In this document: piece after piece, positions 15,473-21,554 of the stretch
Layout: each line of letters opens with the position of its first letter
Numbering within the stretch: the first letter of the stretch is position 1
IMG/VR virus record: IMGVR_UViG_3300020057_000165
Coordinates: 1-22,195 of that record
From: a virus
Direction: 5' to 3' (one strand)
Length of the DNA: 22,195 bases
Notes under the pieces: model-generated
Told to the model about the DNA's origin: nothing
Database searches by the model: none
Seen by the model: the letters and a program-made list of their open reading frames with translations, nothing else
Made by a program: the position numbers and the translations under genes

Positions 15473-15502
15473 GTTGACGTTCGGCAACTCTTGTGATATG
15501 GT
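15473..15502 (+). promoter_or_regulatory. Early rightward promoter with second operator-like element
   Basis: TTGACG (15474-15479), a 17-bp spacer and TATGGT (15497-15502) form a sigma70-type promoter upstream of the first rightward gene (ATG 15528, AGGGGG before it). The -35 is inside GTTGACGTTCGGCAAC (15473-15488), the same 16-bp GTTG-N8-CAAC frame as the palindrome at 15212-15227. This suggests control by the HTH protein encoded between them. Confidence 0.62.
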
Positions 15503-15527
15503 CTTAATAACAACAAGGGGGCGTTAA

Positions 15528-15791
15528 ATGGACAATACGATCAAGATTAAGTTTCAGGGTCTAAACTACATCATTATAGAGTATCCACTTGGCCAGCTCG
15601 AAAAGGTGTGCGAGTGCGGGTGGCATGGTACGCATTACTACGACCTTACTAATCATGTATGCCCACGTTGCAATGTATCCTTCCGTAAGACTTGCCCTGC
15701 AAACCCCCTAGTAAAACCGTTACCCTACACGTATAGCGACCAATGGGTTTATCGTGTAGACAACCCTACTAATGGAGGATATGAAAAATGA
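15528..15791 (+). CDS. Small zinc-finger-like early protein
   Basis: 87 aa with an AGGGGG ribosome-binding site. A cluster of metal-ligand residues lies at about 28-49: CECGWHGTHYYDLTNHVCPR followed by C, i.e. CxC...H...H-x-CPxC, a zinc-ribbon layout. The rest is unrecognised. The C-terminal segment YSDQWVY recurs in the next protein as YSDQWVF. It is the first gene after the putative early promoter, and its stop overlaps the next ATG (ATGA), indicating an operon. The metal-binding call is by motif only. Confidence 0.65.
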   Translation: MDNTIKIKFQGLNYIIIEYPLGQLEKVCECGWHGTHYYDLTNHVCPRCNVSFRKTCPANPLVKPLPYTYSDQWVYRVDNPTNGGYEK

Positions 15792-15982
15792 AAATACATT
15801 ACAAAGGCATGACGATTAATCAGCAATACATTGATCCGACATATAGCGACCAGTGGGTTTTTGGTACTAAAAGCGGGCGCATGGGGTATGGCGTTGTTGG
15901 ATTATGCTTAGCCGACCTGCTTACCGTCGCCGATGCTAGGACAATGATTGACAAGTTTGTGTCGGGCAAAATCAGACTATAA
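15788..15982 (+). CDS. Small early hypothetical protein
   Basis: 64 aa, overlapping the preceding gene by 4 bp, with GGAGGATATGAAAA upstream giving a good ribosome-binding site. It contains YSDQWVF (residues about 19-25), shared with the end of the upstream protein, then LCLADLLTVADARTMIDKFV. No known domain is recognised. Confidence 0.6.
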   Translation: MKIHYKGMTINQQYIDPTYSDQWVFGTKSGRMGYGVVGLCLADLLTVADARTMIDKFVSGKIRL

Positions 15983-16008
15983 CCAACATCAAGCGGTGAG
16001 AAAATAAA

Positions 16009-16293
16009 ATGAAGCTATATTACACGGCGCCACCCGATGAATGCTTCGAGGAACTCAAAACCAAGTGTGTTGATATATGGCAATCTTATGATGACGAGCA
16101 TGGATACGCCACATCAAAGATCAATGTGGTAAAGGGCATTAATAATTTCCGCGACAATTTTATGCACCTTGTAGCTATGTTCGACATGCGTAATCAAACC
16201 AAGCTCGCTTCCCTTTTAAGTCCTGAAACTAGACTGTGTGTCAGGGAAAGGATGCATGACGGTGGCCAGCCCGATATTTATAACCCGTTTTAG
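16009..16293 (+). CDS. Early hypothetical protein
   Basis: 94 aa, mostly helical and charged (DECFEELKTKCVDIWQSYDD, NNFRDNFMHLVAMFDMRN), preceded by GGTGAG at suitable spacing. No signal peptide, membrane segment or known motif is seen. It follows the previous gene by 26 bp in the same early operon. Confidence 0.6.
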   Translation: MKLYYTAPPDECFEELKTKCVDIWQSYDDEHGYATSKINVVKGINNFRDNFMHLVAMFDMRNQTKLASLLSPETRLCVRERMHDGGQPDIYNPF

Positions 16294-16310
16294 GAAAGAA
16301 AGGACACGAA

Positions 16311-16433
16311 ATGATCATCGTTTTTTTGAGTTTATTATTTCTTTGTGCCATTGCAACCTTTCTTTTTGGACTTTCCGGCTTTCTGATTTCATTCGGTCTT
16401 ATTGTTGTTTTTATTTGGGCTCTTCTTTACTGA
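16311..16433 (+). CDS. Very small hydrophobic membrane protein (40 aa)
   Basis: A 40-aa ORF with AAGGA 8 nt before ATG 16311. It is almost entirely hydrophobic: FLSLLFLCAIATFLFGLSGF, then LISFGLIVVFIWALLY, i.e. one long or two short transmembrane helices and no charged residue. The leader GAAAGGACAC-GAAATGAT closely matches that of the next gene (GAAAGGACAT-AAAATGAT), supporting real translation. Small membrane peptides of phages can be holins, superinfection-exclusion factors or toxins. Nothing here selects one. Confidence 0.6.
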   Translation: MIIVFLSLLFLCAIATFLFGLSGFLISFGLIVVFIWALLY

Positions 16434-16450
16434 TGGAGAAAGGACATAAA

Positions 16451-16597
16451 ATGATACAACACATCATTATCCCAGAAAATATGAAGGACAATTACATGGC
16501 ACGGTGCATCCTTGAGGCATACGAGACTGCGACCAATAAATATATAGATAAATTAAACAACAATGACGATAAAGAGACAATGCCGAGGGCGTCCTAA
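16451..16597 (+). CDS. Small early hypothetical protein (48 aa)
   Basis: 48 aa from ATG 16451, chosen for the GGAGAAAGGACAT leader. It begins MIQHIIIPENMKDNYMARCI and is otherwise a charged helix (NKYIDKLNNNDDKE). An in-frame extension upstream would run back through two other genes and is rejected. No function is recognised. Confidence 0.55.
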   Translation: MIQHIIIPENMKDNYMARCILEAYETATNKYIDKLNNNDDKETMPRAS

Positions 16598-16626
16598 TGG
16601 CTCACGGCAAATAATGGAGGTTGCAA

Positions 16627-17313
16627 ATGGAAAATAAAACAGCTATCCCTCATGTTTACACCGCGATTGGAGACGTTTCCGAAATGCTTTCCATCGAAGG
16701 CATCTCTAAGTCACACAAAAATAGCCAGCAAGGGTATTCTTTTCGGGGTATTGATGATGTTTACAACGCACTAGCCCCTCTTTTAACCAAGGCAAAGCTG
16801 TGTATCCTACCAACGGTTTTGGATCGCATAGTAGTCGAAAGAGAATCCAAGTCTGGTGGAGCGTTGTTTTACATAACCGTTAAGATGGACTTTGCTTTTG
16901 TCAGCGCAAAAGATGGATCATCGCATCATGTTGTTATGTTTGGAGAGGCTATGGATAGTGGCGACAAAGCAACAAACAAGGCCATGTCGGCGGCCTATAA
17001 ATATGCATGCATGCAAGCTTTTTGCATTCCTACGCAGGGCGATAATGATGCCGACAAAACAACATACGAAGTACAAGCCACGACATCAGTTGCCACACCC
17101 AATAAGATCACCGCAAACAGGATGCTGACTGACGAACAGGAGGAAATTATTAACCTAGGAAAGAAAGCTTTCAAAGGCGTGCAACTACCCTTTCTTGCAT
17201 GGCTTTATACAAGCTTCTTAACTAATGACGTAACGAAACTAAGTAAAGAGCAACTCGCCAAAGCTAAAGGCTATTTAACCGATGCAATAATAGCGCAAGA
17301 TCAACAGCCATGA
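16627..17313 (+). CDS. ERF-family single-strand DNA annealing recombinase
   Basis: 228 aa from ATG 16627 (GGAGG 6 nt upstream). The first 145 residues match the ERF family closely: 'YSFRGIDDVYNALAPLLTKA' (about 37-56, like 'Y.y....v...l.p.l...gl'), 'VKMDFAFVSAKDGS', 'MFGEAMDSGDKATNKAMSAA' then 'YKYACMQAFCIPTQGDND' (about 104-141, the family's most conserved region). The C-terminal 80 residues are a linker and a small helical domain. ERF proteins (P22 Erf type) bind ssDNA and anneal complementary strands in phage recombination and genome circularisation. The partner nuclease follows immediately, overlapping by 4 bp, as in other phage two-component recombination systems. Confidence 0.92.
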   Translation: MENKTAIPHVYTAIGDVSEMLSIEGISKSHKNSQQGYSFRGIDDVYNALAPLLTKAKLCILPTVLDRIVVERESKSGGALFYITVKMDFAFVSAKDGSSHHVVMFGEAMDSGDKATNKAMSAAYKYACMQAFCIPTQGDNDADKTTYEVQATTSVATPNKITANRMLTDEQEEIINLGKKAFKGVQLPFLAWLYTSFLTNDVTKLSKEQLAKAKGYLTDAIIAQDQQP

Positions 17314-17906
17314 ATAAACCTATGCTAGTTAAATTTCACGCAGAAGGACATCGCTATTTTGACGAGAAAGACAACGAGTTGCCGTCCGTTTCGATCATCT
17401 TGGAGTCCGCAGGCGTCAGTGATTTCTCAATGATAAGAAAAGACGTTTTGGATCGCGCTCAACGATTCGGGACTGCGTTTCATCGAGCCGCGCATCTTTT
17501 GGAGATGGGAGAGCTAGGGTTTTATGACGAAAGAATGGAGCCATGGATAACACAGTTGAAAAAATTCTTAATTGCCGCAAGTCCCGAATGGTCTGCTATG
17601 GAAACTTGTTTGGGGTCAAAGATGGGTTTTGCCGGAACCCCAGACAGGATCGGGAAAGTATTCACAAGCCAGTCAGCGATTTTAGATTTTAAGAGTGGCG
17701 CATATACTCCAGCTCATGGGTTGCAGACAGCGGCTTACAAAATCCTTGCCGAAGAAAACGGCGGGCAAAAGATCAAAAACAGATTCACCGTCTACTTTGA
17801 CGCTAAGAGATACAACGTAATGGAAAACAAAGACAAAAATGATGAGAGCGTTTTTATGTCAATGTTGAGAACCTATCAATGGAAAAAACAGAGAGGGATT
17901 ATCTAA
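17310..17906 (+). CDS. PD-(D/E)XK exonuclease (RecB/Cas4-like)
   Basis: 198 aa. Motifs appear in the expected order: 'FGTAFHRAAHLLEMG' (His 58, the helix with conserved 'G...H'), 'GFAGTPDRIG' (Asp 112), 'AILDFKSG' (Asp 126, Lys 128; the D-x-K core) and 'HGLQTAAYKIL' (about 136-146, the 'Q...Y' helix). These define the RecB-like/Cas4-like PD-(D/E)XK nuclease fold. Beside an ERF annealing protein it is probably the 5'-3' exonuclease that makes ssDNA for annealing, the equivalent of lambda Exo. No CRISPR array or cas gene is present, so a Cas4 role is not indicated. It overlaps genes on both sides by a few bases. Confidence 0.85.
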   Translation: MNKPMLVKFHAEGHRYFDEKDNELPSVSIILESAGVSDFSMIRKDVLDRAQRFGTAFHRAAHLLEMGELGFYDERMEPWITQLKKFLIAASPEWSAMETCLGSKMGFAGTPDRIGKVFTSQSAILDFKSGAYTPAHGLQTAAYKILAEENGGQKIKNRFTVYFDAKRYNVMENKDKNDESVFMSMLRTYQWKKQRGII

Positions 17907-18598
17907 TGATTACTAATTCTGAAATGACAGAAATGAAAAATGAAGTTATCTCCGTGGTCGACGAAGCACAGACGTACAACATCAAAACGCAAGATGATTA
18001 CAACCGATTGAGTGGATTTTTGCTTGGCGTTAAAGGACTGCAGAAAAAAGTATGCGATGCTTTTGACCCGATTTGTGACGCGGCGCACAAGGCGTGGAAA
18101 ACAGCGGTCGCTCAACGCAAAGAGCAACTTGATCCACTTGAGCAGGCAGAGAAAATTCTAAAGTCTCGTGGCGTTGAGTTTTTAACCGAGCAGGAGCGCA
18201 TCCGCGAAGAAGCGGAACGTAAAGCCCGCGAAGAAGCGGAAGCCGCGGAACTCAAGCGCAAGGCAGAACTAGAAGCACAAGCAAAAAGACATGAAGCCAA
18301 CGGGAACATTGAAAAAGCCGAAGCCCGTCGCGAAGCCGCCGAGCAGGTCTTTATCGCCCCGCGTCCGGTAGTTGCAGCGATCCAAAAGGCCGAAGGTCAG
18401 TCAATTAAAGAAACCTGGAGCGCGGAAGTAACAGACATAAACGCATTAGTTAAGGCTGTCGCTGAAGGTCGGGCACCGATCAGCTTTATTAAGGCCGATG
18501 AAGTGGCCCTAAATAAGCAAGCCAAGTCAACAAAAGACAATTTCCCAATCCCGGGCGTTAAATTCTTTTCAACTCGGACAATGTCGGTAAGGGTTTAA
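17906..18598 (+). CDS. Coiled-coil protein of the recombination cluster
   Basis: 230 aa from ATG 17906, which overlaps the nuclease stop (TAATG) and has GAGAGGG upstream. Residues about 10-80 are helical (LSGFLLGVKGLQKKVCDAFD, AAHKAWKTAVAQRKEQ). About 90-150 are a highly charged Glu/Ala/Arg coiled coil (RIREEAERKAREEAEAAELK onward). The C-terminal 70 residues form a compact domain ending 'NFPIPGVKFFSTRTMSVRV'. This architecture and the 'IPGVKF' ending are common in phage proteins encoded next to annealing proteins and exonucleases. Function there is not settled. By context it takes part in recombination or replication. Confidence 0.7.
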   Translation: MITNSEMTEMKNEVISVVDEAQTYNIKTQDDYNRLSGFLLGVKGLQKKVCDAFDPICDAAHKAWKTAVAQRKEQLDPLEQAEKILKSRGVEFLTEQERIREEAERKAREEAEAAELKRKAELEAQAKRHEANGNIEKAEARREAAEQVFIAPRPVVAAIQKAEGQSIKETWSAEVTDINALVKAVAEGRAPISFIKADEVALNKQAKSTKDNFPIPGVKFFSTRTMSVRV

Positions 18599-18670
18599 TC
18601 TTGCTTCTGATCGAAAACCATAAGGAAGATAAAAATAAACCTATGCCCCGCGTCGGCTTATAAGCCCTCT

Positions 18671-18706
18671 TGTTGGCCGTTTCCCCCTAAAGGGGCCGGG
18701 GCAACA
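18671..18706 (+). other. Intergenic RNA hairpin candidate
   Basis: TGTTG (18671-18675) pairs with CAACA (18702-18706), and CCCC (18684-18687) with GGGG (18692-18695) around a TAAA loop, with an internal loop between. The 12-bp palindrome GGCTTATAAGCC lies just upstream (18655-18666). The 124-bp gap has no gene. The structure could end or buffer transcription of the recombination operon, but no U-run follows. Confidence 0.45.
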
Positions 18707-18722
18707 CATTAAAAGGAAAGCC

Positions 18723-19064
18723 ATGATCGAAAAAGACGATGAATCAATATCTCAAGTGCTAATAATGGTGCTTATGAGCATCGTTATTTCGGCTCTTATC
18801 TATGCCATTTTTGTAACGAATAGTGTGGCTCACGTTGGTGAATCAAAAAATAAAGGAGGCTCTAATTTTACGGCATTGTCCAAGTCAGTAACATACATCC
18901 AGCTGGACAAAATCTCCGAACAAACCATTGATGCTCGCAAAAGAAGCCAGAAAGCTTTAAGCAAAGAGCGCATACAGGAGCTTTTTGATCAAGCGAAGGA
19001 CGTTTTAAGGGGGAGCTCAGACGTTGGTTCAACCGTCTTTTGCTCAAGCACGACAATTAATTAA
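18723..19064 (+). CDS. Membrane-anchored hypothetical protein
   Basis: 113 aa with AAAGGAAA before ATG 18723. An acidic N-terminus (MIEKDDESIS) precedes one hydrophobic helix at about residues 11-31 (VLIMVLMSIVISALIYAIFV), then a polar helical part (KISEQTIDARKRSQKALSKE, IQELFDQAKDVL). The topology is probably N-in with the helical domain outside the inner membrane. This fits a spanin-like protein in outline, but no lysozyme or holin gene is adjacent. A role alongside the secreted protein that follows is equally possible. No family is recognised. Confidence 0.6.
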   Translation: MIEKDDESISQVLIMVLMSIVISALIYAIFVTNSVAHVGESKNKGGSNFTALSKSVTYIQLDKISEQTIDARKRSQKALSKERIQELFDQAKDVLRGSSDVGSTVFCSSTTIN

Positions 19065-19087
19065 CCAACAACCAAGGAGATTCCAGG

Positions 19088-20452
19088 ATGAAGAACAAAA
19101 TTTATGCCACTTTACTATGTTTTGTACTATCCGCATCACCGCTTTTTGCAAATACCGTTACTCTGCCAACCACCGGAACAACTACTTTTATAGGTCAAGC
19201 ACCCAATGATCGAGCAGGGAATATCGTAAACGTTGGCGACGTTGACGGCGATAGTGTCCCGGACGTACTTATCGGTGCTTATAACGCAGCGGGTGGGGGA
19301 AAAGCATACCTTATTTTTGGTAAAGCTTCCAAGTTTCCCCCCGTAGTTAATCTTTCGTCGGTCGGAACGACCACGAGAGGCGTTGTTTTTACCACCGGCA
19401 ATTCCACCGGGCGCGCATTGGCGGCGGCTGGTGACATTAACAATGACGGATTAGCCGACTTTGTTATTGGTACGGGCAACTGGAGAGCTGGTGCGGGTTT
19501 TTACATAGTATCCGGCAGCAGAAATTTTCCGACATCCGTGGACTTAAGGGTGGCTGTGCCTGGAGTAAATAGTGTTTTTTATTCAGGGCCTCTGCCTAAT
19601 AAAATCGTTGTTGCCGACATTAACCGCGATGGATTAAGTGATATTGTTTGCGATGCGCAATTTGATTCGAGCGTGAGGATTTTTTATGGAGATAAATTGC
19701 TAACCAGTGGATCGGTTTCTGCAGTTAATGATTCTTACTATGACGGCGTTAAAGCGACAAAACTGGTCACAACTAACAGTTCTGGATTTTCCAATCCCAA
19801 TATAGCCGATGTGAACAGAGACGGGATTAACGATGTTCTCTTTTCTGTCAACGGTAAAGGGTATGTTTTATTTGGGAAAGCAGGGTCTTTGGGATCTATC
19901 GTATTGGCTACTGACTCTTATTTTGACGGTGTCAAAGGTTTTAAAATCTCCGGAGCAAACAATGATTCTTACTATCTGAATATTGTTGGCGACATAAATA
20001 AGGACGGTTATCTTGACATCGGCGTATCTAATAGCCGAACCGCGATCATTCTCGGTCGCGCTATATGGCCGGCTGCGGTTGATCTTTCCCAGCTAAACGG
20101 GACTAACGGGTTTTTAATTTCTTCGGAGAGTGCCATATACAGCGTTATGGCCGCCGGCGATTATAATAGCGATGGAATAAGCGACATTGCATTAACAAAT
20201 ACGTGGAACAATGGTGCCATTGACATTGTTTACGGCAGATCAATATGGCCGGCAAGTTATACTGTTGGTGCTCCATTGCCAAGCGAAGGTGTGCGGTTCC
20301 TTGGAGAGTCAACGGCTAAAGCACTGTCCTTTGAAGGTGTGAGTTCCAATTTGTACGGTGGGGAATCATGCCCACGGGTTCAATCGTATTTATTTTCGGC
20401 AACGGGGAACAACTTTACCGTTGGACGTGCTTATATTCAAGACATTCAATAG
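19088..20452 (+). CDS. Secreted FG-GAP/VCBS beta-propeller protein
   Basis: 454 aa with AGGAG before ATG 19088. A clear Sec signal peptide (MKNKIYATLLCFVLSASPLF then AN) is followed by six calcium-loop repeats: GDVDGDSVPD (about 50-59), GDINNDGLAD (115-124), ADINRDGLSD (176-185), ADVNRDGIND (240-249), GDINKDGYLD (301-310) and GDYNSDGISD (357-366). Several are followed by 'vlfG' strands (AYLIFGKA, GYVLFGKAG, DIVYGRS). This is the integrin-alpha/FG-GAP propeller pattern, usually extracellular and involved in adhesion or ligand binding. No C-terminal sorting, autotransporter or membrane anchor is visible. Host-envelope-type genes like this are unusual in phage arms. It is probably a moron-like accessory gene whose product acts outside the infected or lysogenic cell. 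Confidence 0.85.
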   Translation: MKNKIYATLLCFVLSASPLFANTVTLPTTGTTTFIGQAPNDRAGNIVNVGDVDGDSVPDVLIGAYNAAGGGKAYLIFGKASKFPPVVNLSSVGTTTRGVVFTTGNSTGRALAAAGDINNDGLADFVIGTGNWRAGAGFYIVSGSRNFPTSVDLRVAVPGVNSVFYSGPLPNKIVVADINRDGLSDIVCDAQFDSSVRIFYGDKLLTSGSVSAVNDSYYDGVKATKLVTTNSSGFSNPNIADVNRDGINDVLFSVNGKGYVLFGKAGSLGSIVLATDSYFDGVKGFKISGANNDSYYLNIVGDINKDGYLDIGVSNSRTAIILGRAIWPAAVDLSQLNGTNGFLISSESAIYSVMAAGDYNSDGISDIALTNTWNNGAIDIVYGRSIWPASYTVGAPLPSEGVRFLGESTAKALSFEGVSSNLYGGESCPRVQSYLFSATGNNFTVGRAYIQDIQ

Positions 20453-20489
20453 ATAAGGAGCGGCCTCAAACGGGTTCCCCAATCCGTCA

Positions 20490-20533
20490 AGCGGGAGTAA
20501 AGGTTTTACATTTTCCCCTTTACTCCCCCCGCT
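20490..20533 (+). terminator. Strong hairpin after the FG-GAP gene
   Basis: AGCGGGAGTAAAGG (20490-20503) pairs with CCTTTACTCCCCCCGCT (the 3' arm lies within 20515-20533), giving about 14 pairs with a small bulge and a T-rich loop. It lies 38 bp after the stop. No U-run follows, so it is not a textbook intrinsic terminator, but stem strength and position suggest transcription end or 3' protection. Confidence 0.6.
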
Positions 20534-20556
20534 ACCCCAAAAGAACAGGAGGTCAA

Positions 20557-20585
20557 TTGGCATAAAAAAAAGGTTTAATTTTAAT
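20557..20585 (+). promoter_or_regulatory. Promoter of the secreted beta-sandwich gene
   Basis: TTGGCA (20557-20562), 17 bp, TTTAAT (20580-20585): each box matches five of six sigma70 consensus positions. A start near 20592 would leave a short leader containing AGGGAG before ATG 20607. The site lies just after a hairpin, isolating this gene as its own transcription unit. Confidence 0.65.
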
Positions 20586-20606
20586 AACAATCTAGGGAGA
20601 AATAAA

Positions 20607-21227
20607 ATGAAAAAACTCATGATTATGTTGATCGCCACAGTCGCCTTTGTCGGCATTGCGCGCGCAGAAGAGTTTCCGATCCAAGTAACAATACCAGCGG
20701 CGACATCTGTCAAGTTCATTGTTTCCGATGTTAAGGGTTCACCGCCTGTGTTTACAGCACACGTCGGAAACTTCCTAAACTTCGACCAGAACAATGGTGG
20801 GATGAAATTTGTCGCTGGCCCTAACGTCTGGTTAGGTCAAGGGTTTTTCGCCATTGATCTATCTCCGGCAAACGGAAATGACCCCGCTCCCGGGAATTAC
20901 CAGTCGGTCACGTTTTCTTATGGCGGTCAAATTGTTCCGGCCGGCCAAGCTCCGGCGGAAGGATTAAATAAGCGCGCCACACTAACAGCTGTGCGCGTTA
21001 ATTCTAATCAAACCGAGTCGGTCTTGCGCAACGGTGCGCTTGGTGCGGCAACTGCAGCTTTGGGTAATGCAGACATCACAGGCGGATTTTTGCGCGTGTA
21101 TGTCGGTACAGCTACAGGAGAAGTCGTAAATGGTATCCCCACAGTTCCGGGTACTGTTCCTTTTACCAACGCTGACAAAGCTGGCGTATATCAAGGCACG
21201 TTAACGATCAGTGCGACCTTGACGTAA
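20607..21227 (+). CDS. Secreted beta-sandwich protein (DUF4402/fimbrial-like)
   Basis: 206 aa with TAGGGAG before ATG 20607. It has a Sec signal peptide (MKKLMIMLIATVAFVGIARA then EE). The mature part is beta-rich with few charges and one calcium-like or polar loop (NFDQNNGG). It closes with 'AGVYQGTLTISATLT', the ending typical of secreted immunoglobulin-like domains such as DUF4402 and spore-coat-U-like fimbrial proteins. That resemblance is by C-terminal motif only. It has its own promoter-like site and is bracketed by hairpins on both sides, the arrangement of a phage moron expressed independently of the lytic programme. Function is not known; a cell-surface or pilus-like subunit is a reasonable guess. 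Confidence 0.72.
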   Translation: MKKLMIMLIATVAFVGIARAEEFPIQVTIPAATSVKFIVSDVKGSPPVFTAHVGNFLNFDQNNGGMKFVAGPNVWLGQGFFAIDLSPANGNDPAPGNYQSVTFSYGGQIVPAGQAPAEGLNKRATLTAVRVNSNQTESVLRNGALGAATAALGNADITGGFLRVYVGTATGEVVNGIPTVPGTVPFTNADKAGVYQGTLTISATLT

Positions 21228-21236
21228 ACCTTTAAA

Positions 21237-21258
21237 CGGGGAGGGGAAACCCTCCCCG
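21237..21258 (+). terminator. GC-rich hairpin with GAAA tetraloop
   Basis: CGGGGAGGG (21237-21245), loop GAAA, CCCTCCCCG (21250-21258): a perfect 9-bp stem 9 bp after the stop of the secreted beta-sandwich gene. No U-run follows. The position and very stable stem support a role in transcript ending or protection, and it separates the moron from the repeat-cassette array. Confidence 0.65.
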
Positions 21259-21321
21259 AGCATTATCATAAGCCGAAAGGACAACGTGGGCGAGGTCAGT
21301 TTAACCGTCGGAAGGAGTAAG

Positions 21322-21513
21322 ATGATAGCTGTCATTGGGAACATAAATGTACTTCCGAGTTTGAGGTTTGGGTTGGGGTCGTTGTCGATGTCGGGGTCGA
21401 GGTCGTGGTCGGGGTCGAGGTCGAGGTCGAGGTCGAGGTCGAGGTCGAGGTTGTGGTTGGGGTCGATGTCGTTGTCGAGGTCAATATTGGGTTCAAGGTC
21501 AATTTCAGCTTAA
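21322..21513 (+). CDS. Cassette copy 1: MIAVIGN-leader Ser-Arg repeat protein
   Basis: 63 aa from ATG 21322, with GGAAGGAG 5 nt upstream. An in-frame GTG at 21286 with AAAGGA before it is an alternative start, but the ATG coincides with the beginning of the conserved leader. The leader MIAVIGNINVLPSL is followed by alternating Ser-X (SLSMSGSRSWSG, then a run of Ser-Arg and a more varied end, RSISA). Partners of Ser are R, G, W, M, L and I. The reading frame is supported because the other copies keep the leader peptide with synonymous changes. Such Arg/Ser polymers are basic and disordered, and could bind nucleic acid or membranes; function is unknown. I do not recognise the family. Confidence 0.62.
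   Translation: MIAVIGNINVLPSLRFGLGSLSMSGSRSWSGSRSRSRSRSRSRLWLGSMSLSRSILGSRSISA
21379..21510 (+). repeat. Hexanucleotide tandem tract, consensus GTCGNK
   Basis: Six perfect GTCGAG units (21414-21449) are flanked by degenerate units (GTCGTT, GTCGAT, GTCGGG, GTCGTG, GTTGTG). Most variation falls in the fifth and sixth bases. The unit length of six keeps the reading frame when copies are gained or lost. Confidence 0.85.
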
Positions 21514-21554
21514 TAATCAAGGACGGTTTAACCGTCGGAAAGAGCAGATATCAT

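Noticed and set aside
16238-16597. A single 119-aa ORF spanning 16238-16597
   Set aside because: It overlaps two better-supported small genes, and only its last 48 codons follow a proper ribosome-binding site (ATG 16451).
17310-17906. Cas4 of a phage CRISPR system
   Set aside because: Only the PD-(D/E)XK nuclease motifs are present. The neighbour is an ERF annealing protein, and the Cys ligands of the Cas4 iron-sulphur cluster are not seen.
18112-18309. Minus-strand Ser/Ala/Arg-rich ORF
   Set aside because: It is the complement of the Glu/Ala/Arg coiled-coil codons of the 17906-18598 gene.
21332-21520. Minus-strand Thr/Ser/Pro-rich ORF opposite cassette copy 1
   Set aside because: It is the antisense of the hexamer repeat, has only a TTG start, and its ends overlap the conserved plus-strand boxes.
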